This document shows, piece by piece, positions 1 to 8,735 of a DNA stretch of 47,562 nt. The notes below the pieces were generated by a model. It did no database searches. It was not told the DNA's origin and saw only the letters and a program-made list of their open reading frames with translations. The stretch is from Cytophagales bacterium (GTDB lineage: Bacteria; Bacteroidota; Bacteroidia; Cytophagales; Cytophagaceae): positions 1 to 47,562 of the forward strand of contig REBA01000022.1 of NCBI GenBank assembly GCA_004294225.1, read 5' to 3'. The translations under genes and the position numbers were made by a program. The stretch's first letter is position 1, and each line of letters starts with the position of its first letter.

Positions 1-46
1 TTTTGATTTTCCATAATATTATTTGTTGTTATTTACTATTATGAAG

Positions 47-247
47 TTAATTGTGGGAAACCCTTTTTACAACTAAGACACACTTTTCGGGACAGTATGT
101 TTTTAGCAATTTACCCTTAGGAGTCTGAAAAACTTTTTCTGCACTTCCACAATAACTGATTAGTTGTTTGCTCAAATTACATCCTACTCCTGGAACGAAG
201 CTGAGTGCAATATCATAAACTACACCTTGGGGAATTAAGGAAGACAT
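47..247 (-). pseudogene. DprA-like N-terminal fragment (truncated)
   Basis: A 66-codon reading frame whose first ~50 residues resemble the start of the DNA-processing protein DprA/Smf: a short helical segment with IALSFVPGVG, then LISYCGSAEKVF and GKLLK. DprA loads RecA on incoming single-stranded DNA in transformation and is normally about 360-380 residues. Here the similarity stops after GKLLK, where the family would continue with a helix-hairpin-helix such as IPGIG; the frame then reads about 20 unrelated residues and ends. None of the three minus frames continues as DprA to the window edge, and a new ATG occurs at position 14 heading out of the window. It lies 54 bp downstream of argH and may be read through from it. 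Most likely a decayed or recombined dprA remnant; a short expressed protein is less likely. Confidence 0.5.
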
Positions 248-301
248 GTAAGAAGAAGATTTTTTTTGTAATAGACTGTGATGAAGATTTTTTTTAGATT
301 T

Positions 302-1633
302 TTATTGTACTAGTTCTTTTAATTTCGAATTTACTTTTTCAAAATTAAAGTTTTTAAGCACCTCATTCATCATCTGCTCTATCTCTTTGTTCATAAGGTT
401 GCCAATACTTCCTTCGTGGGTATGGTAGATTTTTGTAGGTACTGCGAAATTCCCTTTTTCTATGTCCATCCCTACCTTTTTATAAGCATCTCTGAATGGC
501 ATTCCTTCTAATACCAATTGGTTTACTACCTCTACACTATAGAGGTATTTATATTTATCGTCTTGCAGAATGTGCTCTTTTATTTTTATATTTTCAAGCA
601 TATAACCTGCAAGATGTAGGCAACTGCTGAGTTCTTGAAATGCAGGAATAAAGTTTTCTTTGATAATCTGCAAGTCACGATGGTACCCGCTGGGCAGGTT
701 GTTGGTCATTAAAGATATTTCGTTTGGCAAGGCTTGAATCTTGTTGCATTTGGCACGGATGAGTTCGAATACATCTGGATTTTTCTTATGAGGCATAATA
801 CTAGAGCCTGTAGTTAGATGGTCAGGGAAAGTAATGAAACCAAAATTTTGATTCATATAAAGGCAAATATCCATCGCCATTTTTGCTAAAGTAGCGGCGA
901 TAGACGATAATGCTGCTGCTACATTTTTTTCCGTTTTCCCTCTCCCCATTTGGGCATACACTACATTGTAGTTAAGCGAATCGAAGCCCAACAAATCAGT
1001 AGTCATTTGTCTGTTCAATGGAAAAGAAGAGCCATAACCAGCAGCAGAACCTAGAGGATTCTTATTGGTAATTTTATAGGCTGCCAACATCATTTGCATA
1101 TCGTCTACAAGACTTTCAGCATAGGCTCCAAACCAAAGCCCGAATGAAGAGGGCATGGCTATCTGCAAATGGGTGTAACCTGGTAATAGGAAATCTTTAT
1201 ATTGGGTACTTAATTGGAGGAGTAAGTCAAATAGTTTTTTTACATCTTTTACAGTATTTTCAATAGCAGAGCGTGTAAATAATTTTAAATCAAGCAAGAC
1301 TTGGTCGTTGCGTGAGCGTCCACTATGAATCTTTTTTCCTACATCACCTAGTCTTTGGGTAAGTAATAATTCTACTTGAGAATGTACATCTTCTACACCA
1401 TTTTCAATAAGGAATTTTCCATCTAATATTTCTTGATAGATTGCTTTTAATTCTTTTTGTAAAATAATTAAATCTGATTTCTCTAGTAATCCAATACTTT
1501 CTAGCATTTGGGTATGTGCCAAAGAACCTAGCACATCAGCTTCTGCTAAAAAAATATCCATTTCTCTATCTTTGCCAACAGTAAATGTTTCTATCAATTG
1601 ATTTACGTTGCCTTCTTTCTGCCAGAGTTTCAT
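302..1633 (-). CDS. argH: Argininosuccinate lyase
   Basis: Cleaves argininosuccinate to arginine and fumarate, the last step of arginine synthesis, in the cytoplasm. The 443-residue protein has the fumarase/aspartase superfamily layout: HSGRSRNDQ at about 103-111, PGYTHLQ at 151-157 and the signature GSSIMPHKKNPD at 276-287, which carries the catalytic serine loop. Length is normal for the family (about 440-460). It is the last complete gene of the arginine operon, 44 bp after the argE-like gene. The start MKLWQK is the usual ArgH start. No anomalies seen. Confidence 0.97.
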   Translation of the reverse strand: MKLWQKEGNVNQLIETFTVGKDREMDIFLAEADVLGSLAHTQMLESIGLLEKSDLIILQKELKAIYQEILDGKFLIENGVEDVHSQVELLLTQRLGDVGKKIHSGRSRNDQVLLDLKLFTRSAIENTVKDVKKLFDLLLQLSTQYKDFLLPGYTHLQIAMPSSFGLWFGAYAESLVDDMQMMLAAYKITNKNPLGSAAGYGSSFPLNRQMTTDLLGFDSLNYNVVYAQMGRGKTEKNVAAALSSIAATLAKMAMDICLYMNQNFGFITFPDHLTTGSSIMPHKKNPDVFELIRAKCNKIQALPNEISLMTNNLPSGYHRDLQIIKENFIPAFQELSSCLHLAGYMLENIKIKEHILQDDKYKYLYSVEVVNQLVLEGMPFRDAYKKVGMDIEKGNFAVPTKIYHTHEGSIGNLMNKEIEQMMNEVLKNFNFEKVNSKLKELVQ

Positions 1634-1677
1634 TGTCTAGTTTTAAGTTTAATTATTTCTAAGCCAATAGTAATTGA

Positions 1678-2742
1678 TTATACTAGTTCGCTCAATACTT
1701 TGATATATCTATCAATACCTTCTTCTATTTCGCTAAGCCATATAAATTCGTTGGCAGTATGCGAGCGACCAGAATTGCCAGGCCCCATTTTCACAGAAGG
1801 AACTGGTATTAAAGCTTGGTCGCTAGTGGTGGGCGAACCATAAGTTTTTGCACCATTCTTAATTGCAGCATGAACTAAAGGATGCTCTGGGTCGATGAAT
1901 GAAGGGCGAAGTCTTACTGAGCGAGGATTGACTTTTGATTGTATGTTTTCTTCAATAATACGAAGTACATCTTCATTTCTGTATTCTTCAGTAATCCTAA
2001 CATCTATTGTGAAATGGCAGTTTTCTGGTACTACGTTGTGCTGGTAACCTGCATTAATAATAGTTACTGACATTTTCATAGGACCCAAATGAGGTGATAT
2101 CTTTTCAAATTTATAATTTCTTATCCAATTGATATCATCTAAAGCTTTATAGATAGCATTTTCTCCTTCTTCACGAGCTGCATGGCCTGATTTCCCTTGT
2201 GCTACACAATCAATAACCATAAGTCCTTTTTCTGCTACTGCAATATCCATCAAAGTAGGTTCGCCTACTATTGCAAAATCTATAGGACCAAGTTCAGGAT
2301 ACACCAGTTCTAAGCCGTCAAAACCAGAGATTTCTTCCTCCGCAGTAGCTGCTACTACAAAGTTATATTTCATATTTTCTTTATCATAGAAATGCAGGAA
2401 AGTAGCGATGAGTGACACTAAGCATCCTCCAGCATCATTGCTACCAAGCCCAAATAATTTTCCATCTTTTTCCATTGGGTCGAATGGGTCGTTGGTATAG
2501 CCAGGGTTTGGCTTTACTGTGTCATGATGCGAATTGAGCAATATAGTAGGCTTGTTAGCATCGAAGTATTTATTGAACGCCCAAACATTGTTTTTTAATC
2601 GATGAGTAGGTACTCCTCTTTCCACAAAAAAATTATTTAGCAATTCTGCAGTTTTATCTTCTTGCTTACTCAAAGATTCTATTCTAATTAAGCCTTTCAG
2701 AAGTTGAAGGGCATCATATTGTAATGTTTTTAAGTCTTTCAT
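1678..2742 (-). CDS. argE: M20-family N-acylornithine/N-acylcitrulline deacylase (ArgE-like)
   Basis: Zinc-dependent M20 amidohydrolase, 354 residues. Visible metal and catalytic positions are the HxDxV motif starting at H72 (catalytic D74), D103 in GLGSNDAGG, E135/E136 in TAEEE, E161 in GEPT and a late histidine in SGRSHTANEF. A lid/dimerization domain sits between residues ~180 and ~285. Because the operon carries an acylornithine carbamoyltransferase instead of ordinary ArgF, the natural substrate is probably N-acylcitrulline (N-succinyl or N-acetyl), released as citrulline for ArgG; this is inference from pathway logic, since the sequence alone does not separate deacylase substrates. It lies 36 bp after argB and 44 bp before argH. 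The related succinyl-diaminopimelate desuccinylase (DapE) is disfavoured by the context. Confidence 0.88.
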   Translation of the reverse strand: MKDLKTLQYDALQLLKGLIRIESLSKQEDKTAELLNNFFVERGVPTHRLKNNVWAFNKYFDANKPTILLNSHHDTVKPNPGYTNDPFDPMEKDGKLFGLGSNDAGGCLVSLIATFLHFYDKENMKYNFVVAATAEEEISGFDGLELVYPELGPIDFAIVGEPTLMDIAVAEKGLMVIDCVAQGKSGHAAREEGENAIYKALDDINWIRNYKFEKISPHLGPMKMSVTIINAGYQHNVVPENCHFTIDVRITEEYRNEDVLRIIEENIQSKVNPRSVRLRPSFIDPEHPLVHAAIKNGAKTYGSPTTSDQALIPVPSVKMGPGNSGRSHTANEFIWLSEIEEGIDRYIKVLSELV

Positions 2743-2778
2743 AATTGTTTTTATTCAATTTTTATGAATTTTATATTT

Positions 2779-3579
2779 TTATTCTGCCTTTACCAGAAGT
2801 GTTCCTAGGTTTTCCCCTTGGATTATAGGTAACAAATCATTGGCTTGACAGATAATTACCCTATTAACCCCATTATTGATAGACTCAAAGGAGTTGTCTA
2901 GTTTAGGAATCATTCCTTTTGAAATAATTCCTTCGTTTTTTAGATGCTGATATTTTTTGAAATCTATTTTTGAGATTACGGAGTTTTTGTCTTCAAAATC
3001 AGAAAGAACTCCTTTTAATTCAAAACAATATACTAAATCTACCTCATATTCTTGAGAAAGCCCTATTGCTAAAGAGGTTGCTACAGAATCAGCATTAGTG
3101 TTGAGTAAATTACCATTTCCATCATGAGTAATTGGAGCAATCACTGGATTGAGATTATTGCTTATTAGTAATGATAATACTTTGGAATCTATATTTTTTA
3201 TGTCTCCTACGAAACCGTAATCTATATCATTTTTTAAAGGTCTTTTATTAGATAAGATGCAATTGGCATCTGCTCCGGTAAGTCCTATGGCATTGTTATT
3301 ATTGGCTTGAAGCTTTGCAACAATGTTTTTGTTGATAAGCCCAGCATATACCATTGTTACTATTTTTAGCGTTTCTGCATCTGTAACCCTTCTTCCTTCT
3401 ATCATTTGGGCTTCTACTCCTAAGCCTTTGCTAATCTCTGTGGCAATTTTTCCGCCACCATGTACGAGTATCTTTTTTGTTGGAATCTTAGAAAAATCTG
3501 CAAGAAAAGAATGAAGTGTTTTTTCATCATCAATTACATTTCCTCCAATCTTTACAAGGTATAATTTTTCTTTAGACAT
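2779..3579 (-). CDS. argB: N-acylglutamate kinase
   Basis: Phosphorylates the gamma-carboxylate of N-acetyl- or N-succinyl-glutamate, the second step of arginine synthesis. The 266-residue amino acid kinase fold shows KIGGNV at 10-15 and LVHGGGK at about 38-44 (ATP/phosphate loops), a GRRVTD segment in the acylglutamate-binding region and a late NADS/VATSLA stretch. Length is typical of the short ArgB form. It lacks the N-terminal helix that arginine-inhibited hexameric ArgB enzymes carry, so feedback inhibition at this step is doubtful (inference). It starts 7 bp after the argF' stop. Confidence 0.95.
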   Translation of the reverse strand: MSKEKLYLVKIGGNVIDDEKTLHSFLADFSKIPTKKILVHGGGKIATEISKGLGVEAQMIEGRRVTDAETLKIVTMVYAGLINKNIVAKLQANNNNAIGLTGADANCILSNKRPLKNDIDYGFVGDIKNIDSKVLSLLISNNLNPVIAPITHDGNGNLLNTNADSVATSLAIGLSQEYEVDLVYCFELKGVLSDFEDKNSVISKIDFKKYQHLKNEGIISKGMIPKLDNSFESINNGVNRVIICQANDLLPIIQGENLGTLLVKAE

Positions 3580-3586
3580 GATTTTA

Positions 3587-4537
3587 TTAAAAATTTTTTT
3601 CTAATATTTCTTTCAATATTGCTTGTGCACTCCATACTCTATTTGCTGCTTCGTGAATGACCAATGAGTTTTCTCCGTCTAGAATTTCATCGGCTAGTTC
3701 TATACCTCTTCTTACTGGTAAGCAATGCATCACTTTTGCATTATTGGTAAGTTTCAATTTTTCATTGGTAAGCATCCAATTGCTATCCATAGACACTACT
3801 TTGCCATAATCTTCGTAACTAGACCAATTTTTCACATAAATATAATCTGCATTTTTTAATGCCTCATCTTGATTGTAAACTATAGGTGCTTTCCCAGAGA
3901 ATTTTTGTGCAAGTTCGTAACCTTTAGGATGGGTAATTACAAATTCTACATCTGCCTTATTCATCCATTCTGCAAAGGAATTGGCTACAGCTTGTGGAAG
4001 GGCTTTAATGTGAGGAGCCCAAGTAAGTACTACTTTCGGTCGTGGTTTTGTCTTGGTCTCTTCTATGGTAATAATATCTGCAAATGATTGCAAGGGGTGC
4101 AGTGTTGCACTTTCTAAGCTAATTATTGGAACATTAGCGTATTTAATAAATTTATTAAAGAAATCTTCTGAGTAATCCTCTTCTTTATCAACTAACTTAG
4201 GGAAAGATCGAACGCCAATAATATCGCAATACTGTCCCATTACTGCAGCTGCTTCTCGAATGTGCTCTACCGTATTGTGATTCATTACTACACCATCTTG
4301 TGTTTCTAGTGCCCAACCCTCTTTGTCCATGTTCATTACAATCACATTCATTCCTAGGTTGATTGCCGCTTTTTGGGTACTGAGTCTAGTTCTTAGACTT
4401 GGATTCAAGAAGATTAACCCAAGAGTTTTGTCTTTACCAAGATGTTTGTAATTATAGGGATTTTTTTTCAGTGCTAGAGCAGATTTTACGAGTGTTTCTA
4501 AATCCTGAACATCATCTACAGAAATAAAGTTTCTCAT
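3587..4537 (-). CDS. argF': N-succinylornithine (or N-acetylornithine) carbamoyltransferase
   Basis: Carbamoyltransferase of 316 residues acting on N-acylornithine. The carbamoyl-phosphate site is seen as SLRTR at 47-51, HPLQ at 147-150 and HCLPVRRG at 271-278. The segment around residues 80-95 (DGVVMNHNTVEHI) matches the loop that in Xanthomonas N-acetylornithine transcarbamylase carries Glu92 and in Bacteroides fragilis N-succinylornithine transcarbamylase carries Pro90. Here the equivalent residue is Val90. Published mutagenesis of the Xanthomonas enzyme showed that replacing Glu92 with Pro, Ser, Val or Ala converts it to succinylornithine use, so succinylornithine is the predicted substrate. 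It sits between argD (14 bp) and argB (7 bp). Automated annotation may call it plain ornithine carbamoyltransferase, which the pathway context argues against. Confidence 0.92.
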   Translation of the reverse strand: MRNFISVDDVQDLETLVKSALALKKNPYNYKHLGKDKTLGLIFLNPSLRTRLSTQKAAINLGMNVIVMNMDKEGWALETQDGVVMNHNTVEHIREAAAVMGQYCDIIGVRSFPKLVDKEEDYSEDFFNKFIKYANVPIISLESATLHPLQSFADIITIEETKTKPRPKVVLTWAPHIKALPQAVANSFAEWMNKADVEFVITHPKGYELAQKFSGKAPIVYNQDEALKNADYIYVKNWSSYEDYGKVVSMDSNWMLTNEKLKLTNNAKVMHCLPVRRGIELADEILDGENSLVIHEAANRVWSAQAILKEILEKNF

Positions 4538-4551
4538 CGGAGGAAATATTT

Positions 4552-5703
4552 TTAATTAACTATTTTGACTAATGTTTTGCTCATTACTTTAGTAAAGGCC
4601 TCTATAAATAGGTCTAGTTCTCCTTTGTTTATATTTAATGCAGGTAGTAAACGAATGGTATATTTATTAGAAGAAGAGCCTGTAAAAATTTTATATTCTT
4701 TTAAAAGAATATCTCTGATTTCTGCACAAGGTGTTTCCAGCTCTAAGCCTATCATTAGCCCTCTTCCTCTAACTTGTTTTACTCCCGGAATTACTCTTAG
4801 TGCATTCTTTAGGTATTCACCTAATTGTTCTGCGTTCTGAAGTAAGTTCTCTGCTTTGATAACATCCAAAACAGCTATGGCTGCTGCACATGCAAGGTGA
4901 TTGCCACCAAAGGTAGTCCCTAGCATACTATGTTTAGCTTTGAATTTTGGGGAGATTATTATTCCTGCAACAGGAAATCCATTGCCCATTCCTTTTGCCA
5001 TGGTATAGATATCAGCATCAACCCCTGCGAAATCATGAGCGAAAAACTTACCACTTCTGCCATATCCGCATTGAACAGCATCAGCAATATATATGGCATT
5101 GTGCTTATCGCAAAGCAATCTTACTTTCTTGAGAAAGGAGTCAGAAGCTACAAATACTCCACCTACTCCTTGCATTCCCTCTATAATCACTGCACATATT
5201 TCATTAGAATTGAAAGCTTCTTCTAAAGCAGTCTCATCATTCCATGGCAAGATGATAGAATTCTCAGTTTCATTTACAGGTGCTACTATAGACGGATTGT
5301 CTGTAACAGCTACTGCTAAAGAGGTACGACCATGAAAACCATTTTTAAATGAAATTATTTTCTTTTTCCCATTATGAAATGATGCAAGTTTCATAGCATT
5401 TTCATTGGCTTCTGCTCCAGAATTGCAAAGAAATAGTGCATAATCTGGATGTCCGCAGATGGCTCCTAATTTATCTGCCAACTCTGTTTGTAATGGAATC
5501 TGAACAGAATTAGAGTAAAATCCTATTTTGTTGAGTTGCTCTGTAATTTTTCTCACATAATGGGTATGAGAATGACCAATAGAGATTACCGCATGGCCAC
5601 CATATAAATCTAAGTATTTGTTCCCTTTGTCGTCCCAAAGCCAAGACCCTTGTGCTTTTACTGGTTCTATATCAAATAATGGATATACATCAAATAGTTT
5701 CAT
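4552..5703 (-). CDS. argD: N-acylornithine aminotransferase
   Basis: Class III PLP aminotransferase, 383 residues. It converts N-acylglutamate semialdehyde plus glutamate to N-acylornithine and 2-oxoglutarate. Visible features are NSGAEANE at 94-101 (phosphate/PLP binding), FHGRT at 123-127, D208 in IADAVQ (contacts the PLP pyridine nitrogen) and K237 in MAKGMGNGFP (Schiff-base lysine). Length fits ArgD/AstC-type enzymes. Spacing to argC is 15 bp and to argF' 14 bp. Succinyl versus acetyl preference cannot be read from the sequence, but it should follow the operon's carbamoyltransferase. Confidence 0.95.
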   Translation of the reverse strand: MKLFDVYPLFDIEPVKAQGSWLWDDKGNKYLDLYGGHAVISIGHSHTHYVRKITEQLNKIGFYSNSVQIPLQTELADKLGAICGHPDYALFLCNSGAEANENAMKLASFHNGKKKIISFKNGFHGRTSLAVAVTDNPSIVAPVNETENSIILPWNDETALEEAFNSNEICAVIIEGMQGVGGVFVASDSFLKKVRLLCDKHNAIYIADAVQCGYGRSGKFFAHDFAGVDADIYTMAKGMGNGFPVAGIIISPKFKAKHSMLGTTFGGNHLACAAAIAVLDVIKAENLLQNAEQLGEYLKNALRVIPGVKQVRGRGLMIGLELETPCAEIRDILLKEYKIFTGSSSNKYTIRLLPALNINKGELDLFIEAFTKVMSKTLVKIVN

Positions 5704-5718
5704 ATATTATAATTAGTT

Positions 5719-6687
5719 TTAAAAATTATTTGCTTTTAATCTAAGTCCTATTGTCTCTTCAATTCCAAACATTAGGTTCATGTTCTGAACAGCTTGTCCA
5801 GAAGCTCCTTTCAGAAGGTTATCTATCATCGAAACAATTAATAGTTTGTTTTCATGCTTTTCTAAGTACACAATAGCATTATTGGTATTTACTACCTGTT
5901 TTAGATGTGGATTGCTCTCAGAGATGTTTGTAAATGGATGGTTGGAGTAATAGGTGTTATAGATATCTTTGGCTTTTTCAAGGCTGATATCTGAATCAAT
6001 ATATAGCGTAGTGTAAATTCCTCTTGTAAAATCTCCTCTGAATGGTATAAAATTTATTCCTTCATGAGTATCATTTTGTAAAGACTTTAAACTTTGTTTA
6101 ATTTCTTTTAGATGTTGATGTTGGAATGGTTTATAAATAGAGAAGTTATTGTTTCTCCAACTAAAATGAGAGGTTTCTGTTAGGCTTTGACCTGCTCCCG
6201 TAGAACCTGTAATGGCAGAGATGTGTATTTCATTGTTAAGCAAATGTTCTTTTGCCAATGGCAATAAACCAAGTTGAATACAAGTAGCAAAACAACCTGG
6301 ATTAGCTACGTAGCTTGCTTTAGTTATTTTATCTTTCTGTAATTCAGGAAGCCCGTAAACGAATTCGTTTCCTTCTGATGCTATTCTAAAATCTTGTGAT
6401 AGGTCTATTATTTTTATGCCTTTTTGAATAGGATTTTTTTCTAAGAATTTAGAAGCTTCTCCATGCCCCAAGCATATAAACAAAACATCTATATCATTAG
6501 AAAGTTCGGAGCTAAATCTTAAATCTGTAATTCCTAATAAATCGCTATGAACTTTAGATATTAGGTTTCCAGCATTGCTATTGCTATGGATAAAGTGTAT
6601 TGTAACATTAGGATGAAATACCAATATTCTTAGAAGCTCTCCTCCTGTATATCCTGCACCTCCTACGATTCCTACTTTTATTTTCAT
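5719..6687 (-). CDS. argC: N-acyl-gamma-glutamyl-phosphate reductase
   Basis: NADPH-dependent reductase producing N-acylglutamate semialdehyde. The 322-residue protein has a Rossmann start with GGAGYTGGE at 9-17, the catalytic cysteine C132 in NPGCFATC, and a later HQHLKEI segment that supplies the active-site histidine. Length suits the type-I family (about 315-345). It is tightly packed, 4 bp after argG and 15 bp before argD. No anomalies. Confidence 0.96.
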   Translation of the reverse strand: MKIKVGIVGGAGYTGGELLRILVFHPNVTIHFIHSNSNAGNLISKVHSDLLGITDLRFSSELSNDIDVLFICLGHGEASKFLEKNPIQKGIKIIDLSQDFRIASEGNEFVYGLPELQKDKITKASYVANPGCFATCIQLGLLPLAKEHLLNNEIHISAITGSTGAGQSLTETSHFSWRNNNFSIYKPFQHQHLKEIKQSLKSLQNDTHEGINFIPFRGDFTRGIYTTLYIDSDISLEKAKDIYNTYYSNHPFTNISESNPHLKQVVNTNNAIVYLEKHENKLLIVSMIDNLLKGASGQAVQNMNLMFGIEETIGLRLKANNF

Positions 6688-6691
6688 TGTT

Positions 6692-7885
6692 CTATTTATT
6701 GTTAACTAACCCATGAAACATTGCTTGATTGGCAAGAATTTTAGAGAATCCTCTCACATCTTCACCACTCCATGTATTATTCATTTCTCCGTAGGTGCCA
6801 AATTTTGAAGACATCATATCGTGTGGTGAGCTGATTCCTGTTAGTTGGAATTGGTAGGGAGAAAGTCTCACTTTCACAGAACCTGTAACACTTTCTTGGC
6901 TGTCGGTTAAGAAAGATTCTATGTTTCTCATTACAGGTTCTAGGTACTGACCTTCGTGAAGAAGCGTTCCATACCAGTTGGCTAATTGGTCTTTCCAATA
7001 CATTTGCCACTTGGTAAGAGTATGTTTCTCTAGCAAATGATGAGCTTTGATAATGAGTAATGGTGCTGCAGCCTCAAAACCTACTCTTCCTTTTATTCCA
7101 ATAATGGTATCTCCTACGTGAATATCTCTGCCAATACCAAATGGTGCGGCGATTTCTCTTAACCATAATATTGCTCCAACAGAATCAGATGCTCGCACAT
7201 TATTAATCCCAATGAGTTCACCTTTCTCGAATTCTAAAGATATTTCTTCTGGTTCGTGTTTTGTAACTTGTGTTGGCCAAGCATTTTCTGGTAAGAACCC
7301 ATCAGAGCTAAGCGTCTCTTTGCCTCCTACACTTGTTCCCCAAATCCCTTTATTAATAGAATATGCTGCTTTAGTCCAATCTCTCTCTACTCCTTTAGAC
7401 TTTAAGTAATCTATCTCTGCTTCTCTTGAAAGCTTATTATCTCTAATGGGTGTGATTATTTCTATTCCTGGAATGAGGATGTGAAACACTAAATCGAATC
7501 TCACTTGGTCATTTCCTGCTCCTGTACTTCCATGTGCTACAGCATCTGCATTAATAGATTTGGCGTATTCAGCTATTGCAAGGGCTTGGAACATTCTTTC
7601 GGCTGATACAGAAAGTGGGTAGGTGTTGTTTTTTAGAACATTTCCATAAATCATGTATTTGATACAATCTTGGTAATATTTTTGAGTTTGATAGACACAC
7701 GTGTGTTTTGTAACACCAAGCTCGTAGGCTTTACGCTCAATATCTTCTAACTCTTCTTTGCTGAATCCTCCAGTATCTACTATTACGGTATGAACTTCAA
7801 ACCCTCTATCTTCTGCCAAATATTTTACACAATAAGTTGTGTCTAGGCCACCACTGTAAGCAAGTACTAATTTTTTCTTATTCAT
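6692..7885 (-). CDS. argG: Argininosuccinate synthase
   Basis: Joins citrulline and aspartate with ATP to form argininosuccinate. The 397-residue protein has the N-type PP-loop AYSGGLDTT at 9-17 and the second nucleotide/substrate segment AHGSTGAGNDQVRFD at about 117-131; the C-terminal half carries the synthetase/tetramerization domain. Length is typical (about 395-410). It is the second gene of the operon, 30 bp after the GNAT gene and 4 bp before argC. Confidence 0.97.
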   Translation of the reverse strand: MNKKKLVLAYSGGLDTTYCVKYLAEDRGFEVHTVIVDTGGFSKEELEDIERKAYELGVTKHTCVYQTQKYYQDCIKYMIYGNVLKNNTYPLSVSAERMFQALAIAEYAKSINADAVAHGSTGAGNDQVRFDLVFHILIPGIEIITPIRDNKLSREAEIDYLKSKGVERDWTKAAYSINKGIWGTSVGGKETLSSDGFLPENAWPTQVTKHEPEEISLEFEKGELIGINNVRASDSVGAILWLREIAAPFGIGRDIHVGDTIIGIKGRVGFEAAAPLLIIKAHHLLEKHTLTKWQMYWKDQLANWYGTLLHEGQYLEPVMRNIESFLTDSQESVTGSVKVRLSPYQFQLTGISSPHDMMSSKFGTYGEMNNTWSGEDVRGFSKILANQAMFHGLVNNK

Positions 7886-7915
7886 TTGAAATGGTATTAA
7901 AGTATTATTTTATAT

Positions 7916-8611
7916 TTATTTTATAAAAGCAATCATCCCAGCAATAAGTTTTATAGGCTCTTTACCAAATGATTTTAATAGTTTCATGATTTTTAGATTT
8001 TGAAATCTTTCCCAAAGTTTTGATTTTTCTTTGAAATTAATTTTTTCTTTTTCTTTCTCTTGTTTCTTTTCTTCAGGGTCATAAAGCATACCTGTGCAGA
8101 AGCACATTTTACGGTCTTTACTCATCAAAATTTCATAGTTTACACAGCTAGAACATCCTTTCCAAAACGATTCATCATCGGTAAGTTCTGAGAAGGTTAC
8201 AGGTCTATAACCAAGTTCAGAATTGATTTTCATTACTGCAGCACTCGTCGTAAGCCCGAATAATTTGGCTTCTGGATATTTTGAGCGAGTAAGTTCAAAG
8301 GCTTTTTCTTTGATTCTGGTTGCTAAGCCACTTTTTCTTATAGAAGGAACTACTATCAAACCTGAATTGGATACGTATTTTCCATGTCCCCAAGTTTCTA
8401 TATAGCAAAATCCAGCGAACTGTCCTTCAGCAGTAATTGCTATAACAGCTTTGCCTTCTATCATTTTATTGCGAATGTATTCGGGGTTTCTTTTGGCTAT
8501 ACCAGTACCTCGTGCCTTGGCACTTTCTTCCATTTCTTTGCATATAGCTTCAGCAAGGTGGGTGTGTTCTGGCCCAGCTACCTGTACTGTTATTTCAGTT
8601 GTCTCAGACAT
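7916..8611 (-). CDS. GNAT acyltransferase, probable N-acylglutamate synthase of the arginine operon
   Basis: First gene of the arginine operon, 231 residues. The N-terminal ~145 residues are a GNAT fold: IVVPSIRKSGLATRI (86-100) holds the acyl-CoA pyrophosphate loop R-x-x-G-x-A, followed by FGLTTSAAVMKINSELGYRP, the usual beta4-to-beta5 region. After the GNAT core comes a cysteine cluster, C153-x2-C156 and C170-x-C172, then a highly charged Lys/Glu segment (about 180-200) and a basic amphipathic tail. No argA or argJ is present in the operon, so this protein is the natural candidate for making N-succinyl- or N-acetyl-glutamate. I recall that a GNAT has been implicated in this step in Bacteroides by genetics, but could not verify that here. 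The cysteine cluster could bind zinc or a redox cofactor (inference). Confidence 0.72.
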   Translation of the reverse strand: MSETTEITVQVAGPEHTHLAEAICKEMEESAKARGTGIAKRNPEYIRNKMIEGKAVIAITAEGQFAGFCYIETWGHGKYVSNSGLIVVPSIRKSGLATRIKEKAFELTRSKYPEAKLFGLTTSAAVMKINSELGYRPVTFSELTDDESFWKGCSSCVNYEILMSKDRKMCFCTGMLYDPEEKKQEKEKEKINFKEKSKLWERFQNLKIMKLLKSFGKEPIKLIAGMIAFIK

Positions 8612-8652
8612 TCTTAATTGAGGAAATTAGAATATAAATGAATGAATAAATT

Positions 8653-8670
8653 ATAACTTTATGAAGTTAT
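8653..8670. promoter_or_regulatory. Perfect inverted repeat before the arginine operon (candidate operator or leader hairpin)
   Basis: ATAACTT at 8653-8659 and AAGTTAT at 8664-8670 are perfect complements around TATG. The centre lies about 50 bp upstream of the operon's first ATG (8611). The size and symmetry suit a dimeric regulator, but it is AT-rich and a single copy, so this is a suggestion only. Confidence 0.3.
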
Positions 8671-8700
8671 GGTTTTGTTAATTTATTGAGGGAAGGGGTA

Positions 8701-8719
8701 TTTTACCACATAGGTAAAA
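8701..8719. repeat. Inverted repeat in arginine operon leader
   Basis: TTTTACC (8701-8707) and GGTAAAA (8713-8719) are perfect complements with a 5-nt loop (ACATA). In the minus-strand leader RNA this would form a short hairpin. Function unknown. Confidence 0.35.
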
Positions 8720-8735
8720 ATAAATATAGTTCGGC

